Source of the DNA: Candidatus Zixiibacteriota bacterium
GTDB lineage: Bacteria > Zixibacteria > MSB-5A5 > SM1-73
Length of the DNA: 25,002 bases
Direction: 5' to 3'
NCBI GenBank assembly: GCA_029933635.1
Contig: JAOZNS010000008.1
Location: 1,013-26,014 of the forward strand
The notes under the pieces were generated by a model. The model made no database searches, was not told where the DNA came from, and saw only the letters and a program-made list of their open reading frames with translations. The translations under genes were made by a program, and so were the position numbers. Below, piece by piece: positions 1-7,736 of this stretch (positions within the stretch are counted from its first letter, which is position 1; every line of letters starts with the position of its first letter).

Positions 1-100
1 TTTAACTTAAAAAATCACGTGCCAGAAACACAGGAAGGCATTATCTTGAAAGGTTGACCTTTAGATGGCTTGGTGGTATTAGGAAGGAAGGTAGACTTTT

Positions 101-349
101 ATGGCACATAAAAAGGGAGTAGGAAGTTCAAGAAACGGGCGGGATTCACATGGACAGAGGCTGGGTGTCAAAAGATTTGGCGGAGAAGCGGTTTTAGCCG
201 GCACCATCCTGGTGCGACAGAGAGGGACCAGGATACATCCCGGACTGAACGTAGGCAGAGGAAAGGATGACACCCTTTATGCCCTCATAGATGGAGTGGT
301 AAAATTCGAACCAAGGGGAAAGAGCAAAAAGATAGTTTGCGTGTATTGA
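101..349 (+). CDS. rpmA: 50S ribosomal protein L27
   Basis: This is bacterial ribosomal protein L27 of the large subunit; its N-terminal tail reaches towards the peptidyl-transferase centre. The 82-residue product starts MAHKKGVGSSRNGRDS and carries the family core (RLGVKRFGGEAVLAGTILVRQRGT, shown in parts: RLGVKRFGGE, then ILVRQRGT) followed by GLNVGRGKDDTLYAL. Length is normal, and there is no Firmicutes-type cleavable N-terminal extension. The start follows a purine-rich AGGAAGGAAGG Shine-Dalgarno stretch about 7 bases upstream. In most bacteria rplU (L21) lies just upstream. Bases 1-57 could contain its end, but I cannot recognise L21 residues there, so it is not annotated. Confidence 0.98.
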   Translation: MAHKKGVGSSRNGRDSHGQRLGVKRFGGEAVLAGTILVRQRGTRIHPGLNVGRGKDDTLYALIDGVVKFEPRGKSKKIVCVY

Positions 350-776
350 TATTGATACATAGGAGGAATTCCTGGCCAGATGAACTTCTCACCAACCATT
401 ATTTAGAATGAACTTTCGCCATAAGAGGTTTTTAAAACCAGTCCCGCCTCTGTCTTCCGAATATCTTCAATCGAAAACATTCGTGCAGATAAAAGAGAAA
501 AACGATTTTGGTTAGCTCAGCAGAACGCTTCTTTTTTTCCCCTCAACTCACACCGATGAATTGAGCGGTTGAATAATTTAAGGTTCAACAGAACAAAAAA
601 ACCAATGCCGGCTCCTTCAATGCTTTTAAACTCTCTATCTGAGCTTGAGTTTTCGAACAAGGACAAATTAAATGTGTGCGTCATTGAGAAAATCGACTTA
701 ACAAACCCAATGGTATAGTGAATGGAAGGATCATTCGCTTGTTCTTTGAAAATTGAGTTCCTTCTTTTGGAATAAC
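350..776. other. Intergenic gap, rpmA to elbB
   Basis: This gap of about 430 bases shows no convincing gene on either strand. It holds a 13-bp palindrome at 427-439 (GGTTTTTAAAACC), a T7 tract near 531-537 without a strong preceding stem, and weak GTTGAA/TTCAAC inverted repeats around 567-590. A Shine-Dalgarno-like AGGAGG at 361-366 is followed only by an 8-codon frame at 380, which I do not call. The 3' end probably carries the elbB promoter. Confidence 0.5.
711..719 (+). promoter_or_regulatory. Possible extended -10 element for elbB-fumarase
   Basis: The sequence TGGTATAGT fits an extended -10 hexamer (TGn followed by TATAGT, one mismatch to TATAAT). No good -35 is present at 16-18 bases upstream, which is tolerated for extended -10 promoters. 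Transcription would start near 726, giving a leader of about 50 bases before the ATG at 777. Confidence 0.3.
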
Positions 777-1445
777 ATGGGTAATTTTGCAGTTGTCTTG
801 AGTGGATGCGGGAGCTTAGATGGCTCAGATGTATGGGAGGTGGTGTTGCTTTCATATCATCTGAGCAGAAAAGGAAAAACCCCAGCATTTTATGCTCCGG
901 ATGTAAAGCAACGAGAGGTGATAAATCATATTACGCAGACCATCATTCAGGAGACCAGGAATGCACTAAACGAGTCTGCTCGCATTGCTTGGGGTGGGAT
1001 CAGAGAAATCCAGGACTTATCTGGAAAAGATGTGGAAGGACTTATTCTTCCCGGTGGAGCTGGGGTGGTTAAGAATCTGGCTGAGACCTTGGGTCACAAA
1101 CAAACACCATACCTAAATCCCATACGTTCGGTTCAAAAAATCATAAGAGAGATTTACCGCAGAAGAAAGCCTATAGGAGCTTGTGGACTCTCCGGTCTCC
1201 TGGTGGCATCTGCCCTGCGAGATATTTTGGAAACACCTTTGACTTTAACCATTGGAAAGGATCCCCAGTTAATCGAAAGGATGGAACAAATGGGTGCAGT
1301 TCATGTTTTTTCTAAGGGGACTGAGGCAGTGATGGATTCGGAACACAAGGTGGTTTCTGCACCCGGGAATCTGTTGAAACTCAATCCCGCTCAGATAGCC
1401 CTGAGTATGGAAAACCTAATCAACGGAGTGTTGGAGCTTGTCTGA
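777..1445 (+). CDS. elbB: ElbB-like DJ-1/PfpI-family protein
   Basis: This 222-residue protein belongs to the ElbB/ES1 branch of the DJ-1/PfpI superfamily. Typical features are the start FAVVLSGCGSLDGS, then FYAPDVKQREVINH, ESARIAWG, the LPGGAGVVKNL loop, and a nucleophile-elbow cysteine in PIGACGLSG (about residue 136). E. coli ElbB has been named for isoprenoid biosynthesis and shows weak glyoxalase activity in vitro; its physiological role is unsettled, so I assign family only. I chose ATG 777 because homologues start right before the first beta strand. A TTG at 753 would add eight poorly conserved residues, and neither start has a strong Shine-Dalgarno. It lies 27 bases before the fumarase alpha gene and is probably co-transcribed with it. 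Confidence 0.9.
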   Translation: MGNFAVVLSGCGSLDGSDVWEVVLLSYHLSRKGKTPAFYAPDVKQREVINHITQTIIQETRNALNESARIAWGGIREIQDLSGKDVEGLILPGGAGVVKNLAETLGHKQTPYLNPIRSVQKIIREIYRRRKPIGACGLSGLLVASALRDILETPLTLTIGKDPQLIERMEQMGAVHVFSKGTEAVMDSEHKVVSAPGNLLKLNPAQIALSMENLINGVLELV

Positions 1446-1472
1446 TCAACAAAAAACCAACAAGGAGGAGAT

Positions 1473-2315
1473 ATGCGCGAGATTTCCGCCAATGAGGTGA
1501 TCCAAGCGGTAAAAAAGTTGTGCATCGAGGCCAACTACTATTTGGGCGAAGATGTGCAAAAGGCGCTTCGGGAAGCGTATGAGAAAGAGGAATCTCCCGT
1601 CGGGAAAGCTACCCTGAAACAGATCATCGACAATTTCGAGATCTCCAAACAGGGTGAGTTTCCCATGTGCCAGGATACAGGCACTGCCGTCTTCTTCGTG
1701 GAGATGGGAGATCAGGTTTGCCTTAAAGAGGGCAACCTTTTTGATGCCATCAATGAAGGGGTCAGACAAGGATATAAGGAAGGTTATCTGAGAAAGTCCA
1801 TCTTGGCTGATCCTATAGAGAGGAAAAACACCGGAGATAATACCCCAGCGGTCATTCACTTAGATATTGTAAAGGGCGATAAGCTAAAAATTGTCTGTGT
1901 TCCCAAGGGAGGGGGAAGCGAGAACATGTCGGAGGTGAAGATGATGAAGCCGGCAGACGGGGTGGAAGGCGTGAAGGAGTTCGTAATCGACAAGGTGAAA
2001 AGGTCCGGAAGCAATCCCTGTCCTCCCGTCATCGTGGGAGTAGGAATTGGGGGAACTTTCGAGAAATGTGCCGAGATGGCAAAGCGAGCACTCCTGCGAC
2101 CTATCGGATCAAAGCATCCTAACCCCTTCTATGCCAAGCTGGAGGAGGAGCTCTTAGAGGAGATAAACAAGCTGGGCATAGGTCCTCAAGGCTTTGGAGG
2201 AACTCAAACCGCACTGGCAGTTCATATTGAAACCTACCCTTGCCATATCGCCAGCTTCCCGGCAGCGGTGAACATCAACTGCCATGTGGCTCGACATAAA
2301 GAGGCAATTTTGTGA
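1473..2315 (+). CDS. Fumarate hydratase class I, alpha subunit
   Basis: This is the N-terminal catalytic half of a two-subunit class I (4Fe-4S) hydro-lyase, most likely fumarase (fumarate plus water to L-malate, TCA cycle, cytoplasm). The family also includes L(+)-tartrate dehydratase alpha (TtdA), which sequence alone does not fully exclude. The 280 residues show MCQDTGTAVFF (C66), NPCPPVIVGVGIGG (C183) and VNINCH (C270); I infer these three cysteines ligate the cluster. LPGGG-type binding is represented by VPKGGGSEN and GPQGFGGTQTAL. A strong AAGGAGGAG Shine-Dalgarno precedes ATG 1473. The beta subunit follows after 104 bases, a longer gap than usual for this pair. The solvent-exposed cluster makes such enzymes oxygen-sensitive. 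Confidence 0.95.
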   Translation: MREISANEVIQAVKKLCIEANYYLGEDVQKALREAYEKEESPVGKATLKQIIDNFEISKQGEFPMCQDTGTAVFFVEMGDQVCLKEGNLFDAINEGVRQGYKEGYLRKSILADPIERKNTGDNTPAVIHLDIVKGDKLKIVCVPKGGGSENMSEVKMMKPADGVEGVKEFVIDKVKRSGSNPCPPVIVGVGIGGTFEKCAEMAKRALLRPIGSKHPNPFYAKLEEELLEEINKLGIGPQGFGGTQTALAVHIETYPCHIASFPAAVNINCHVARHKEAIL

Positions 2316-2419
2316 TGCAAATCTCTCATTCATGGAAGTTTTTAAGCTGCTGTTGAAATAACCACTTGCTTGACCAAATTGCGCATCTTGGTGAAAAGAA
2401 TAAATCTGGAGGATAAAAA

Positions 2420-2974
2420 ATGGCAGAAAAAAAGATTAACACCCCTCTAACAGATGAAGTGGTGAAGGGTCTGAAGATCGGTGACAATGTTTTGATAACC
2501 GGTGATATTTACACCGCAAGGGATGCGGCTCATAAAAGGATGGTTGAGCTTTTAGACAGAGGGGAAAAACTTCCCTTCGATATAAAAGGGCAGTTAATCT
2601 ACTATGTCGGTCCCTCTCCGGCTCGACCGGGAAGGGTAATAGGTTCAGCCGGACCCACCACATCAGGAAGAATGAACAAGTATGCTCCTCGCATACTGGA
2701 AGCTGGATCCAAGGGTATGATTGGAAAAGGAGTGATGGGTCCTGAGGTTCAGGAGGCGTTGAAGAAATACACCGGCGTATATTTTGCCGCAATTGGTGGC
2801 GCCGCCGCCTTGATTGCCAAATCCATTGTGGGAAATGAACTGATCGCTTGGGAGGAGTTGGGAGCTGAGGCTATTAGAAAACTGACCGTGAAGGATTTTC
2901 CGGCAATAGTGGTTCAGGATTGCCATGGCGGAAATCTCTATCAGGAGGGAGTTAAGAAATATCAGAAAGCCTGA
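2420..2974 (+). CDS. Fumarate hydratase class I, beta subunit
   Basis: This 184-residue protein is the C-terminal swivelling domain of class I fumarase/tartrate dehydratase, encoded separately from alpha. Recognisable segments are LKIGDNVLITGDIYTARDAAH, cut here to GDIYTARDAAHKR; IYYVGPSPARPG; the TTSGRMNKYAP substrate loop; GKGVMGPEV; YFAAIGGAAALIA; and DCHGGNLY near the C-terminus. Length matches stand-alone beta subunits. The start has a good GGAGG about 7 bases upstream. With the alpha subunit it should form the active heteromeric enzyme linking fumarate and malate in the oxidative or reductive TCA cycle. No clear intrinsic terminator follows. Confidence 0.95.
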   Translation: MAEKKINTPLTDEVVKGLKIGDNVLITGDIYTARDAAHKRMVELLDRGEKLPFDIKGQLIYYVGPSPARPGRVIGSAGPTTSGRMNKYAPRILEAGSKGMIGKGVMGPEVQEALKKYTGVYFAAIGGAAALIAKSIVGNELIAWEELGAEAIRKLTVKDFPAIVVQDCHGGNLYQEGVKKYQKA

Positions 2975-3032
2975 AGTGGGAAGGAGGGTAATGGAGGAAA
3001 TAACATAATCTATCCTACGGACCAATAAGCCA

Positions 3033-3158
3033 ACATGTGGTGGAGGTAAGAGACCTTAATTTGATTTCAGGTGATCCTTTGAAACAGGTTGCTGTCCAGT
3101 TTAAAACATTATTCCCCTAGGCTATGATAAAGGCATATTTGTTACCCCCACCACATGT
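3033..3158. repeat. 126-bp element with 17-bp terminal inverted repeats
   Basis: The left arm 3033-3049 (ACATGTGGTGGAGGTAA) and right arm 3142-3158 (TTACCCCCACCACATGT) are inverted copies with one mismatch in 17. The 92 bases between are AT-rich and non-coding. This is the shape of a miniature inverted-repeat element or of a long-range RNA hairpin. No obvious target-site duplication flanks it, and no transposase is nearby. One copy alone cannot prove mobility. Confidence 0.6.
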
Positions 3159-3434
3159 ATGATTTTTATCATATCAAAACTTTGTGGCCTTGGTGTCCCA
3201 CATTGATACATAGCACAGGTCACCGTCGGGATAACAATATCCCCACGGAATCCGATTCTCAAAAAACTGCAAGAGACCCAAATTCCAACTATTAGCACCT
3301 AACTCTCCTGAGTCACATCTGCAAATTTGAATTAACCTTAGATGGAGAAGTCTTAAAGGTGGCAAAAAAATTGAAGGCAGAATTTATAGCCTCCAATTTT
3401 TTAATGAAGTTACCCATCTTGCTGGGCACCATAT

Positions 3435-3461
3435 AAGATTCATGGCGACGCCATGAATCTT
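3435..3461. repeat. 27-bp near-perfect palindrome
   Basis: Thirteen-base arms (left arm AAGATTCATGGCG, 3435-3447) surround a single central A at 3448. As RNA it would form about 12 bp with a 3-nt loop. No U-tract follows on either strand, so it is not a standard terminator. It may be a dispersed intergenic palindrome, an operator, or a stabilising hairpin between the convergent fumarase and small-protein genes. Confidence 0.6.
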
Positions 3462-3507
3462 TGCTCTAAACAATATTAAGGAATTTCCCCATCCTATCTT
3501 TTTTTCA

Positions 3508-3768
3508 CTACCTCTTTCCTCTTCTTCTCTGCACCCCCTTTGCTGAGGCTTTAGGCAAAGAATCTTCGACCACCTCAGTCCTCAATTTCTCCTTTACATA
3601 CTCCTGCACCTCTTCAGAAGAATACAACCTGATACCGAACTCCTTGAATAGCTTATCCTTAGCTTGTTTTTTACCCTTCATAGCTCTTTTTAGTAAGATA
3701 TCAATTTGATGCCTTTTTTTAGTAAGTTCAGGCTTTCCCCGGGTCACAAAATTAACCTTTCCGTCCAT
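3508..3768 (-). CDS. Small basic hypothetical protein
   Basis: I do not recognise this 86-residue protein. It is rich in Lys/Arg throughout and ends in a basic tail (RRRGKR), with a predicted helical, charged middle (KGKKQAKDKLFKEFG) followed by IRLYSSEEVQEYVKEKL. There is no signal peptide, membrane segment or cysteine. The gene is supported by a GAGGTG Shine-Dalgarno about 9 bases before the ATG and by coding-like composition. The basic ends suggest nucleic-acid or ribosome contact, but that is only inference. It lies alone, 243 bases downstream of the archaemetzincin gene on the same strand. Confidence 0.55.
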   Translation of the reverse strand: MDGKVNFVTRGKPELTKKRHQIDILLKRAMKGKKQAKDKLFKEFGIRLYSSEEVQEYVKEKLRTEVVEDSLPKASAKGVQRRRGKR

Positions 3769-4011
3769 TTGTCAGTCACCTCAGAACCTTTCCAAAAGCT
3801 TCCCCTCGTTTCTTTTATCTTATTGTTTTACAATACCTTACGTCGCTATATTAGATGCACATAACCTTTCAATAAAATATACGCAAAAATTTGCAAAAAG
3901 TTTTACATGATAAAACAACCTCTTATAAAATTATAAATTACCTCCCGAATCAGGTTAACGATATGTAACTGAGGAACTTCGCAATTTATATGGCAATTTT
4001 TCCTTCAAAGT

Positions 4012-4557
4012 TTACCTGCTTAAAAGTTCTAATTTTTTCTGACAGGCATCACAGAAAGAAGAACCCTTAAAGTCTGTGTCCTTTAAGCTGTTAGAAAAAT
4101 GCATCACGCACCTTGGGTCCGGGCAATGAGGCAGTCCATAGGTGTGACCCAGCTCGTGAACTGCCTCCTTTATTACCCTATCCAAAAATATCTGTGGATT
4201 ACCAGGCAATCCATAGAATTCTTCACCTAACCTCCTCGTGGAGATAACCGCCACACCATTTTGAGAATCTGCCTCTCCAAACACAAAGTTCAACTCAGGA
4301 ACATAAAGATCAACATCCACAACCGTAAGCAAGCGCTCACATTCTTTATTTTTCATCATTCTCAACCTTGCAAGAATATCAGAAGAGTTATACTGTCCTC
4401 TTTTAGGATGATAAGCAAAGTCAAGATTGATCTCCATCTTGGTCAGTTCTATCTTTCGATGAAATGCAGATTCCAAGTGAGAAGAAAGTTGTCTTTCCAG
4501 GATTGGAACACTTTCTTCAAGGACAAACATACAGATTTTCTCCTTTTCTCTCTGCAT
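4012..4557 (-). CDS. Archaemetzincin family zinc metalloprotease (M54)
   Basis: The 181-residue product has the archaemetzincin signature: HELGHTYGLPH (H134, E135, H138, third zinc ligand H144), followed at once by C145, four residues, C150-V-M152, and a C-terminal CDAC (C169, C172) that should build the second, structural zinc site. M152 is the Met-turn. Spacing from M152 to C169 is 16 residues. Archaemetzincins are found in archaea, vertebrates and scattered bacteria; some show aminopeptidase activity, but bacterial substrates are unknown. I chose ATG 4557 because GGGGAGG sits 9 bases upstream and the length matches the family. The frame stays open to a GTG at 4707, which would add a hydrophobic segment. 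Confidence 0.88.
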   Translation of the reverse strand: MQREKEKICMFVLEESVPILERQLSSHLESAFHRKIELTKMEINLDFAYHPKRGQYNSSDILARLRMMKNKECERLLTVVDVDLYVPELNFVFGEADSQNGVAVISTRRLGEEFYGLPGNPQIFLDRVIKEAVHELGHTYGLPHCPDPRCVMHFSNSLKDTDFKGSSFCDACQKKLELLSR

Positions 4558-4566
4558 TTCTTTTTT

Positions 4567-4573
4567 CCTCCCC
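4567..4573 (-). promoter_or_regulatory. Shine-Dalgarno deciding the archaemetzincin start
   Basis: The minus strand reads GGGGAGG, then 9 bases, then ATG at 4557. This is one of the strongest ribosome-binding sites in the window and lies inside the longer open frame that begins at GTG 4707, so it argues for the shorter cytosolic form. Confidence 0.65.
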
Positions 4574-4845
4574 TTGCAGTAGATAAAGAAGCTCAACAAT
4601 ACTAAAGTAAATAAAAACCAGCTGAAGTCTGAGGTTAGTTTTGCCGTCATCTGGTTAATTCTTTTCCAGAAAAAGAAGAAATCTGAGGCGTTGCAAGCTT
4701 TCTCCACGCCTACTTTTCCCTCTCTTTATCCCCTCTTTCTTTTTTAGACGATGAGGAAAATCTGGTGGACTTTGGTCGATGGCGAATTTACGTTAGAGGA
4801 GGCTCATTTAGCTAACAAAAAAATAGAAAATTCATTGCTCTGGAG

Positions 4846-7077
4846 CTACCTCCCAGCTTCTATCAAGTACATCCGGCTATCCTGGGGTTTAATCTTAATC
4901 ATTATGCCGGCTTTAAGCTGTTCGGAGGAGGTTCTTATCACCTCATCGCCCAAAATATCCACCAATCGGAGCTTTTTCCCTTTTATCCCCAACTTGGTAG
5001 GTTCAAACCGTAGTATCAAACTCCTCTGGTCTTCATCCCCGAGGTTCGAATTTAGATACTCGGAGAAAGTGGACGTGGGTGTGGGATTGATCAGATAAAG
5101 AACCGTATTTTTTTCATTCTTTTGCAAGACCACATCCACTTCAGGAGCATCGCAATATATCATGCTCTGAACGCCTGCCCCTCCAAGCACCTCCTCCAAG
5201 AAAGAAAGCTTATCGTGGGAAAGTTGTGCGGCGATATCAAAGGTGAAGAGGAAAACTTTCCCTTGGCCCAATTTTGTCATCAGGCCCACCGGTCGATCCT
5301 GGTATTGAGCCAGAACCTGGGATTTCTTTGCACCCCTTATGTAGCCATAAATGAAAGTGAAAAACGTCCGTTGGAAAGCCTTTACCTTTCCCACCATAGG
5401 AGAAGCCTTGGTCTGTATCCTTAAAGAGCTTGATAGAAGTTTGCACTGCTTCATCTTGAGGTCAAATCGAGGCAAAAGCCCAAATAAAATTAAGTTCGTC
5501 CCTCCTTTTGCCAAATTTATCAAAAGTTGTTGAGTCCTTTCATCCATGAATTCGGCGCTAGGAACTAAAAGAACCGGAAAGCTCTTCAAACTTTCCTCCG
5601 ACCACAAATCTGGGATCCCATAATCAAGCTTTAAATTAATTAAATCCTGGCTTAATCCCTTGTGAGTTTTAGAGAGCAAAAACAAAAGCGAGGGGAAATG
5701 TTCTGAAGACTTTGTCTGGGATCTGGAGGATAGATAGTCGAACCAAAGATACGGTCGGTAGTTGGCTAATCCCACCCGGGGGAAGGGTCGCAGAGTCTCC
5801 AATTCGATTTTGACGGAGAGCTCATTGAATTTCTTGATCAGATCGAAGCTGGGTCGGATGGTTCCATCATTGGCTAAGGGTGCATCATACCAGTGATCTC
5901 TTTCGACAAACATGTAATGATTAAACCCTTTGATCCCAGATGCTAAGGAGGTGATCAGAAGAAATTTAACCTTTCTTGGGGGGATCGGAAAATACTTTTC
6001 AGCGTCCTTGGGTAGATCTGCCCGAGACCCAACCGGGAACTGTGAGGACCAGGAAAACTTACCACAGGTGGCAAAATATCTTAGATGGCGCACCATCTCC
6101 ACATAATCGGTTAACTCAAAAAGGCTTATCCCAGCAAAAAGATCATCCGATTCCAGAGCTTGCCAGTTAAACGGTAAGGAAAAGTCCTTAGATAAGAAAA
6201 GGTCCGTGGAAAACAGGGAAGCCACCTCAAATGAGTGATAAAGCTCCTTCAGCTTCAAAATATATTGGGATGAGACACTTTCCTTAAAGCCAATCCAATC
6301 GAAATACTTGACCAGATTTTGAGGTTTGGAAATCTTCAACTCGGTGGGGGGGTTCACATCTTTGAAATCTCTATATCTTTCCCCATAAAGCTGATTCAGT
6401 TTCTTGATCTCCTTATACCTTTCCTTAAGATACTCAGGAAACAGCGTGTTTATTAAATACTCATTATAGTCTTGGTTAAAAGGATCGAGGTTATCAGGGG
6501 ATCGACCCGGCTGAAACGGCAAAAGTCCGTTGTCCAATTTGACCATAATCACCGGTCCCTTCGGGTAAACATAATTTTTTATTATGTCAGAAAGGGCACT
6601 TAAATATCTTTTCACATGAGTTAAAAATCTGGGATGAAGGGGCGAAAAGACCTCCTTTCTGCCAGCCCTCTCCCCAGCCTCTCCAGTTGATATCTTAACC
6701 GGCTCACCTGATGAATCCTTTGCCAGAATCTCAGGATTACCATATAGAAAATCTGGGTAGCCACCGTTTCTCCAATCTGAATCTATAAAAGGACCCGGAT
6801 GAAGGATCACCTTGAATCCGAACTCTCTGGCCAGCTCCAAGAAGACCACCAGATCTTTGGTATGATCAGTAACTCCCATGAAGTCAAAATCCCCAACCAT
6901 CGGCTCATGCAGATTCCACGGCACACAGGTGGAAATTATCCTAAACCCTGCCTTTCTGATCCGTTCAAAGCAGATTGACCAGTATCTCTTGTTTACACGG
7001 ACATAATGCATCTCAGCAGAAAATGGATAATACTCCTCTTTGCCAATAATCAGTTTATTGTTGGCCACCTTAAGCAT
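4846..7077 (-). CDS. GH35-like beta-galactosidase family protein, probably inactive
   Basis: This 743-residue protein has the fold signature of glycoside hydrolase family 35 (clan A TIM barrel): SAEMHYVRV, FRIISTCVPWNLHEP, GDFDF, and VILHPGPFID near residues 20-100. A GH42-like amidotransferase-type domain may lie around residues 495-540 (KSFPVLLVPS, KGGTNLILFG). There is no signal peptide, so it is likely cytoplasmic. The acid/base motif, normally GPII..Q.ENE, reads GPVIMVKLDNG (G184 in place of Glu), and the segment where SSEF-type nucleophile motifs usually align reads WSSQFPVG (Q346). Either substitution should cripple retaining hydrolysis. It may be a carbohydrate-binding or regulatory pseudoenzyme, or use other residues. 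The Shine-Dalgarno is weak; a promoter lies about 115 bases upstream. It stands as a single gene. Confidence 0.8.
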   Translation of the reverse strand: MLKVANNKLIIGKEEYYPFSAEMHYVRVNKRYWSICFERIRKAGFRIISTCVPWNLHEPMVGDFDFMGVTDHTKDLVVFLELAREFGFKVILHPGPFIDSDWRNGGYPDFLYGNPEILAKDSSGEPVKISTGEAGERAGRKEVFSPLHPRFLTHVKRYLSALSDIIKNYVYPKGPVIMVKLDNGLLPFQPGRSPDNLDPFNQDYNEYLINTLFPEYLKERYKEIKKLNQLYGERYRDFKDVNPPTELKISKPQNLVKYFDWIGFKESVSSQYILKLKELYHSFEVASLFSTDLFLSKDFSLPFNWQALESDDLFAGISLFELTDYVEMVRHLRYFATCGKFSWSSQFPVGSRADLPKDAEKYFPIPPRKVKFLLITSLASGIKGFNHYMFVERDHWYDAPLANDGTIRPSFDLIKKFNELSVKIELETLRPFPRVGLANYRPYLWFDYLSSRSQTKSSEHFPSLLFLLSKTHKGLSQDLINLKLDYGIPDLWSEESLKSFPVLLVPSAEFMDERTQQLLINLAKGGTNLILFGLLPRFDLKMKQCKLLSSSLRIQTKASPMVGKVKAFQRTFFTFIYGYIRGAKKSQVLAQYQDRPVGLMTKLGQGKVFLFTFDIAAQLSHDKLSFLEEVLGGAGVQSMIYCDAPEVDVVLQKNEKNTVLYLINPTPTSTFSEYLNSNLGDEDQRSLILRFEPTKLGIKGKKLRLVDILGDEVIRTSSEQLKAGIMIKIKPQDSRMYLIEAGR

Positions 7078-7192
7078 ATCAATTTCAGTTTAAGGATCAG
7101 GTGGTTTTGCTAAGACATTTATTCACAACCACTTACTTAATCAACGCGAGGCTTTCATAAGTCCTCATCAAAGGCAAGTCGTAAATTATATA

Positions 7193-7221
7193 ATCTTACA
7201 GCCATAATGCCAATTTGTCAA
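7193..7221 (-). promoter_or_regulatory. Sigma70-type promoter of the GH35-like gene
   Basis: On the minus strand a perfect -35 TTGACA (7221-7216) is followed after exactly 17 bases by TAAGAT (7198-7193), matching TATAAT at four of six positions. Transcription would start near 7186 and leave a leader of about 110 bases before ATG 7077. Confidence 0.55.
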
Positions 7222-7664
7222 TAAAAAAACATATCACGACCCAATATTTTCAATCATTTACAAAAAACTCCAATCTTCCCTGTTAACTCTTTATATATTT
7301 GGCACTTAATATCGCCACTCCTTCTATCATAAAATAAAATCAAGTGATGAAAAATGTGATGCCTGTTATTATTCGATTGATAACTTGCTGGCTTTCTAAC
7401 TGTTAAACACTTCAAAAAGTCAACAATCTTATCTTTTCCTAATCATTCTTAAAACGATGCACAGCGCTAATGATTGGTTTAACTACACCAGTGTCAAAGA
7501 TCATGAATAGAGTCTTTACCGCATGAGCCATTCTAATCTGATAGACGTTTATTCATATCCTAAGGTTAACAGAAAAAACGGGAGCAAGATTGGACGTCGC
7601 TTCTTTTCTCAAAAAAGTGGAGAATTTATTTTTGATCTCTACAAATCGAAGGGATTTGCCTGGC

Positions 7665-7679
7665 GGAGCTAAGAGCTCC
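7665..7679. repeat. Short hairpin GGAGCT-AAG-AGCTCC
   Basis: A 6-bp stem with a 3-base loop. On the plus strand it is followed by ATCTTTT. The core closely resembles the second hairpin of the repeat at 9937-10015 (GGAGC-TAAG-GCTCC), so both may be remnants of one dispersed intergenic family. Confidence 0.4.
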
Positions 7680-7736
7680 ATCTTTTAATGAGCACCCTTT
7701 GTATATCATCTCTTAGCAAGAACTTATTCCGCCTCC

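Larger units (their letters stand above)
2975..3507. other. Intergenic gap after fumarase genes
   Basis: This 533-base convergent gap holds no supported gene. It contains a 126-bp inverted-repeat element (3033-3158), a small AT hairpin just after it (3158-3173, TATGAT/ATCATA around TTTT), and a 27-bp palindrome (3435-3461). A 63-codon minus-strand frame at 3174-3365 has no recognisable features and no good start. Confidence 0.6.

Noticed and set aside
380..406. Eight-codon leader peptide after AGGAGG
   Set aside because: Spacing from the Shine-Dalgarno is about 13 bases and there are no regulatory codons or attenuator; probably chance.
510..600. tRNA-like GGTTAGCTCAGCAGAACGC stretch
   Set aside because: Resembles a D-arm, but no acceptor stem, anticodon arm or T-arm can be placed around it; it is followed by a T7 tract.
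753..776. TTG start for elbB adding eight residues
   Set aside because: No Shine-Dalgarno at the right distance, and homologues start at the first beta strand, which fits ATG 777.
3174..3365. 63-codon minus-strand reading frame
   Set aside because: No recognisable family, no ribosome-binding site, and unusual Trp/Cys-rich composition unlike neighbouring genes.
4751..5098. Plus-strand reading frame of 115 codons
   Set aside because: Antisense shadow of the conserved GH35-like gene end; no family features.
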